Assembly (NCBI GenBank): GCA_051881455.1
Contig: JBJEPX010000059.1
Coordinates: forward strand, 1 to 7,323
DNA length: 7,323 bases
Reading direction: 5' to 3'
Source of the DNA: Fimenecus sp051881455
GTDB lineage: Bacteria; Bacillota; Clostridia; Oscillospirales; Acutalibacteraceae
A program made the position numbers and the translations under genes. The notes beneath the pieces are model-generated. The model was not told the origin of the DNA and searched no databases. It was given only the letters and a program-made list of their open reading frames with translations. Shown here piece after piece: positions 4,201 to 7,323 of the stretch (its first letter is position 1; each line of letters opens with the position of its first letter).

Positions 4201-5263
4201 TAAGCTTTTGGGAATAGAGGAACGCTTTGAAAAAATAAACGAACTGCTGTGCTCTCCCGAAACAGTCAGCGACCAGCAGTTATACACAAAGCTTATGAAG
4301 GAATTAAAGCAGCTTACTCCTGTTGTTGAAAAGTTCCGTGAATACAAAAAAATAAAAGCCACGCTTGACGAATCAAGAGATTGGCTCGACGGCGGCGGGC
4401 TTGACAAGGACTTTAAGGAAATGGTACAGGAGGAATTGGAAGCCGCAAAAGAGCAGATACAGGTTTGCGAGGGGGAATTAAAAATCCTTCTTTTGCCCCG
4501 TGACCCCAACGATGACAAAAGCGTTATTGTGGAAATCAGGGCCGGCGCAGGCGGTGAAGAGGCGGCTCTTTTTGCCAACTCACTTTTCAGAATGTACTCA
4601 ATGTATGCGGAAGCCCGAGGCTGGAAGATAGAAATACTTTCGGAAAATCCCACGGAGCTTGGCGGTTACAAGGAAATAATAGTAAGCGTTGACGGTGACG
4701 GCGCATACTCACGCTTTAAATTTGAAAGCGGCGTACACCGTGTTCAGCGTGTTCCCGAAACGGAAAGCCAGGGCAGAATTCAAACCTCAACCGTTACGGT
4801 GGCGGTATTGCCCGAGGCGGAAGATGTGGATTTTGAATTAAATCCTGCCGATTTGCAGATTGATGTTTTCCGTTCCAGCGGTGCAGGCGGTCAAAAGGTC
4901 AACAAAACTTCTTCCGCAATTCGTGTTACTCACCTGCCAACGGGTATGGTTGTTGAGTGTCAGGACGAGAGAAGTCAGTATAAAAACAAGGATAAGGCGC
5001 TGAAAGTTCTGCGTTCAAGACTTCTTGAAATCGAGCAGGCAAAGCAAAATGCCGAGATTGCAGGTCAGCGTAAAAGCCAGGTGGGAACAGGCGACCGCAG
5101 TGAAAGAATCAGAACATACAATTTCCCACAGGGCAGAGTTTCCGACCACAGAATAGGCCTTACCCTCTATAAAATCGAGCAAATTATGAACGGCGACCTT
5201 GATGAGATAATCGACGCACTTATAACGGCAGACACGGCAGAAAAGCTGAAAGCAGAGGAGTAA
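4193..5263 (+). CDS. prfA: Peptide chain release factor 1 (RF1)
   Basis: A 356-residue class I release factor that reads UAA and UAG and triggers peptide release on the ribosome. The codon-reading motif is PET (188-190), the RF1-type PxT rather than the RF2-type SPF. The catalytic GGQ (232-234) lies within SSGAGGQ. The N-terminal helical domain (1-100), RAGAGGEEA (116-124) and DERSQYKNK are as expected. Two positions differ from well-studied RF1s: GRIQTS has Gln197 where Thermus RF1 has His193, and Lys235 follows GGQ where His is usual. I start at ATG 4193: GGGAGG (4178-4183) is 9 bases upstream, while the earlier ATG at 4184 would abut it. The gene overlaps DUF951 by 8 bases and holds the ribosome site of the next gene at its end. 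Confidence 0.97.
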   Translation: MFDKLLGIEERFEKINELLCSPETVSDQQLYTKLMKELKQLTPVVEKFREYKKIKATLDESRDWLDGGGLDKDFKEMVQEELEAAKEQIQVCEGELKILLLPRDPNDDKSVIVEIRAGAGGEEAALFANSLFRMYSMYAEARGWKIEILSENPTELGGYKEIIVSVDGDGAYSRFKFESGVHRVQRVPETESQGRIQTSTVTVAVLPEAEDVDFELNPADLQIDVFRSSGAGGQKVNKTSSAIRVTHLPTGMVVECQDERSQYKNKDKALKVLRSRLLEIEQAKQNAEIAGQRKSQVGTGDRSERIRTYNFPQGRVSDHRIGLTLYKIEQIMNGDLDEIIDALITADTAEKLKAEE

Positions 5264-5266
5264 GCT

Positions 5267-6115
5267 ATGAATATTTCTAAATTTGAAAAGTTCATAATTA
5301 AGCATTGGGTCGCAGTTCTTGTTGGGTTGCTTATCATTATGATGATTATAAAAATGCTCTTTCAATGGAATGGTTTTTCTTGGCATGAAAGCGTAATTTG
5401 GATTCTTATGATAATATTTATAGCTATATACATTTTAGTTATAAACAATGTTTTCAAACGAATGAAAAATTTTTACAGCAAAGAATTAAATCCCGACGCT
5501 TCAATTTCACTTGTAAATGAGTATTTAGAGATTACTAAAAAGGACAATGATATTTATGACAAAATCAATAATTACTTTGACCTTATGACATGCTTTTCAG
5601 CAAAAGGTGAATATGAACAAGTAATTGACCTTTGCACAAAAATAAGGCGTGATTATTACAAAAAGAAAATCGACAAATCTTTTGATTTATCTATAAGATT
5701 ATTTTTAGCTCTAGCTTACCTTAACCGTGGGGAAAAAGATTTATACGACAAAGAAATTGAATATGTTTGTGAAGTAATGAGTAAAACAAAATTCACAAAG
5801 CATATTATCTCTCACCAATATACAGAGGTCAAGCTTTTAGAGGAGTCGCTTTACTCCGGAAACGACCCGAATTTTGAAACAAAAGTGTTTGATTTTCTTT
5901 ACGAAAAAGATTCTAAAGGAAAACAGAAAAACAAAAAGCCATCAAACATTCAGTTGATTTCCGCTTACGGCTTGCTTTTCAATTATTATAAACTTAACGC
6001 AAACAACGAAAAAACTCTTGAATACGCAAACAAAATTGTCAAAATGGGTAACGGGCAATTAGCCGTTTACCGTACTGCAAAGGAATATTTAGATAATGCA
6101 AACTCAAGTAATTGA
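5267..6115 (+). CDS. Two-TM membrane protein with a helical, possibly TPR-like cytoplasmic domain
   Basis: I do not recognise the family. The 282-residue product has two hydrophobic helices (about 14-32 and 42-60) joined by a short QWNGFSWHES loop. A lysine-rich segment after the second helix puts the remaining ~220 residues in the cytoplasm. That part is helical, with paired-helix stretches such as YFDLMTCFSAKGEYEQVIDL and LALAYLNRGEKDLYDKEIEY that resemble TPR repeats. No catalytic motif is seen. GAGGAG at 5255-5260, inside the end of prfA, is its ribosome site. The last 20 bases overlap tsaC. It is visibly more AT-rich, with many Lys, Asn and Ile codons, than prfA and tsaC, which suggests later insertion into an older gene pair. 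A transmembrane scaffold or sensor role is only a guess. Confidence 0.75.
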   Translation: MNISKFEKFIIKHWVAVLVGLLIIMMIIKMLFQWNGFSWHESVIWILMIIFIAIYILVINNVFKRMKNFYSKELNPDASISLVNEYLEITKKDNDIYDKINNYFDLMTCFSAKGEYEQVIDLCTKIRRDYYKKKIDKSFDLSIRLFLALAYLNRGEKDLYDKEIEYVCEVMSKTKFTKHIISHQYTEVKLLEESLYSGNDPNFETKVFDFLYEKDSKGKQKNKKPSNIQLISAYGLLFNYYKLNANNEKTLEYANKIVKMGNGQLAVYRTAKEYLDNANSSN

Positions 6116-7115
6116 CATAAAAACGCACAAAGATGAAGCATTAAAAAAATCTTCAGAATTACTTAAAAACGGTGAGGTTGTGGGTATTCCCACCGAAACC
6201 GTTTACGGTCTTGCGGCAAATGCTCTTGACGAAACGGCGGTTAAGAAAATATATGAAGCCAAGGGTAGGCCCTCTGACAACCCGCTGATCGTGCATATAA
6301 GCGAGTTTTCAGAGCTTGCGCCCCTTGTAAAGGAAATACCCGAAAAGGTTAAAATAATGGCGGGGCGGTTTTGGCCCGGTCCCCTAACGATGATTATGAA
6401 AAAAAGCGAAAGAATTTCCGAAACTGTTTCGGGCGGGCTTAACACCGTTGCGGTGCGTATGCCTAAAAGCGAGGCGGCGCGTGCGATTATAAAAAGCTGC
6501 GGATTGCCCCTTGCGGCGCCTTCTGCAAATCTTTCGGGCAGTCCAAGCCCCACAAATGCCAAATATGTTTTTGAGGATATGAACGGCAGAATTCCCCTTA
6601 TTATTGACGGCGGAGCCTGTGAAATCGGCGTTGAATCAACGGTTATCTCCTTTGCGGAAAATCCCCCTCGCCTTTTGCGTCCCGGCGGAGTAACCCTTGA
6701 AGAGATGACAGAGCTTATAGGCGAAATTATTGTTGACGACGCTGTACTTAACAAATTGGAGGAGGGCAAAGAGGCCGCTTCTCCCGGTATGAAATACAAG
6801 CATTATGCGCCAAAAGCGGACATAACCCTTATCAAAAGCACCTTTGAAGAATTTAAAGCATTTATTGAAAATCAGGCTGATGCAACCGCCCTGTGCTTTG
6901 ACGGTGAGGGAGAAAAATTATCCTGCTCCTATGTGGAATACGGCGATATAAACGACGGTTACAGCCAGTCATCACGGCTCTTTGACGCATTGCGTGAATT
7001 AGACGAAATGGGAGCAAAAACAGTTTATGCCCGTTGCCCCGACACAAAAGGTATGGGTTTGGCGGTGTATAACCGATTGATACGGTCAGCCGGTTTTAAA
7101 ATTAAAGTATTATGA
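6096..7115 (+). CDS. tsaC: L-threonylcarbamoyladenylate synthase (Sua5/YwlC type)
   Basis: Makes threonylcarbamoyl-AMP from threonine, bicarbonate and ATP. This is the first step of N6-threonylcarbamoyladenosine (t6A37) synthesis in tRNAs that read ANN codons, in the cytoplasm. The 339 residues form the long Sua5 form. The YrdC domain (about 12-200) has PTETVYGLA (32-40), KGRP (56-59), SANLSG (143-148) and ESTV (180-183). The linker SPGMKYKHYAP (229-239) is a Sua5 hallmark, and a C-terminal Sua5 domain follows (about 240-339). The start overlaps the previous gene by 20 bases; AAGGA at 6080-6084 is 11 bases upstream, rather far. The stop shares ATGA with the transposase gene that follows. The enzyme looks complete. 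Confidence 0.95.
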   Translation: MQTQVIDIKTHKDEALKKSSELLKNGEVVGIPTETVYGLAANALDETAVKKIYEAKGRPSDNPLIVHISEFSELAPLVKEIPEKVKIMAGRFWPGPLTMIMKKSERISETVSGGLNTVAVRMPKSEAARAIIKSCGLPLAAPSANLSGSPSPTNAKYVFEDMNGRIPLIIDGGACEIGVESTVISFAENPPRLLRPGGVTLEEMTELIGEIIVDDAVLNKLEEGKEAASPGMKYKHYAPKADITLIKSTFEEFKAFIENQADATALCFDGEGEKLSCSYVEYGDINDGYSQSSRLFDALRELDEMGAKTVYARCPDTKGMGLAVYNRLIRSAGFKIKVL

Positions 7116-7323
7116 GCCAAGAATTACCGAAAAGAAAAAATTTAAGATTAGAAAATTACGATTACAGCAGTAACGGAATGTATTTTCTTACAATATGTAC
7201 AGACAATCGTAAGAACTTACCTTCAAAGATTGTAGGGGGCGACGACCTCGGCGCCCCGAAAAAGATTATTCTTAAACCCTATGGAAAGATTGTTGAAAAA
7301 TACATTTTATCAATAGAAAAAGC
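7112..7323 (+). CDS. REP-associated tyrosine transposase (RAYT, Y1/IS200-like), 5' part
   Basis: The reading frame starts at ATG 7112 and stays open to the window edge (70 codons seen). The N-terminus LPKRKNLRLENYDYSSNGMY followed by FLTICTDNRK is typical of the Y1 transposase family (COG1943 type) that moves or maintains REP palindromes. The HUH motif and catalytic tyrosine would lie beyond the window, so activity cannot be judged. The ATG overlaps the tsaC stop by 4 bases. I see no good ribosome site, so translation may depend on coupling to tsaC. The frame contains a GTAG-palindrome at 7232-7257 coding for a Gly/Asp-rich insert (VGGDDLGAP). Confidence 0.85.
   Translation, partial: MSQELPKRKNLRLENYDYSSNGMYFLTICTDNRKNLPSKIVGGDDLGAPKKIILKPYGKIVEKYILSIEK
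7232..7257 (+). repeat. REP-like GTAG plus imperfect palindrome inside the RAYT frame
   Basis: GTAG (7232-7235) is followed at once by GGGGCG (7236-7241), an A.G mismatch, CGA, CC, TCG and CGCCCC (7252-7257). These pair into a GC-rich hairpin. A GTAG-type tetranucleotide at the foot of a hairpin is the known layout of REPs recognised by RAYTs. The GC content jumps sharply from the AT-rich surroundings and the frame is kept. Confidence 0.65.

Noticed and set aside
3973..4653. A 226-codon minus-strand reading frame opposite DUF951 and prfA
   Set aside because: It is the antisense shadow of two clearly conserved plus-strand genes, with Ser-rich, family-less content.
6203..6799. A 198-codon minus-strand reading frame opposite tsaC
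   Set aside because: Antisense shadow of the well-conserved Sua5 gene.

Overview
The window looks like chromosomal DNA from an anaerobic, probably gut-associated member of the Clostridia (Oscillospirales/Ruminococcaceae-like). I infer this from a moderately AT-rich composition, strong GGAGG-type ribosome binding sites, a DUF951-prfA gene pair, a dockerin-tagged secreted lipase and a three-S1-domain protein of the Clostridial type. No species can be named from the sequence alone.

Left part (1-1136): one intact minus-strand tRNA-Pro(UGG) gene (582-657) sits inside a rearranged array. Downstream of it (lower coordinates) are two 220-bp tandem units, identical but for one base. Each unit carries the 31-nt 3' end of the tRNA, a structured element, a 13-nt anticodon-arm remnant and an intrinsic terminator. 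Upstream (higher coordinates), the first 19 nt of the tRNA plus its leader are duplicated at a 187-bp offset. A near-consensus minus-strand promoter (994-1022) lies about 330 bp upstream of the intact tRNA. The array holds four copies, in three sequence versions, of a two-part hairpin element. Its stems differ between versions mostly by compensated base-pair changes. This is the most unusual structure in the window.

Middle part (1137-3858, minus strand): a secreted LCAT-family lipase/acyltransferase with a C-terminal dockerin, having its own promoter, a leader palindrome and a terminator. Upstream of it is a cytoplasmic three-S1-domain RNA-binding protein.

Right part (3955-7323, plus strand): a promoter overlapped by a perfect 9-bp inverted repeat drives a tightly packed run of genes: DUF951 protein, prfA (release factor RF1), an AT-rich two-TM protein of unknown function, tsaC/Sua5 (threonylcarbamoyl-AMP synthase) and the start of a REP-associated tyrosine transposase (RAYT). 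Neighbours overlap or are separated by only a few bases. prfA and tsaC both serve translation: stop-codon release and t6A modification of ANN-decoding tRNAs. The position where prmC (RF methyltransferase) often lies is taken by the unknown membrane protein. The RAYT reading frame contains a GTAG-plus-palindrome sequence that looks like a REP inserted in frame.
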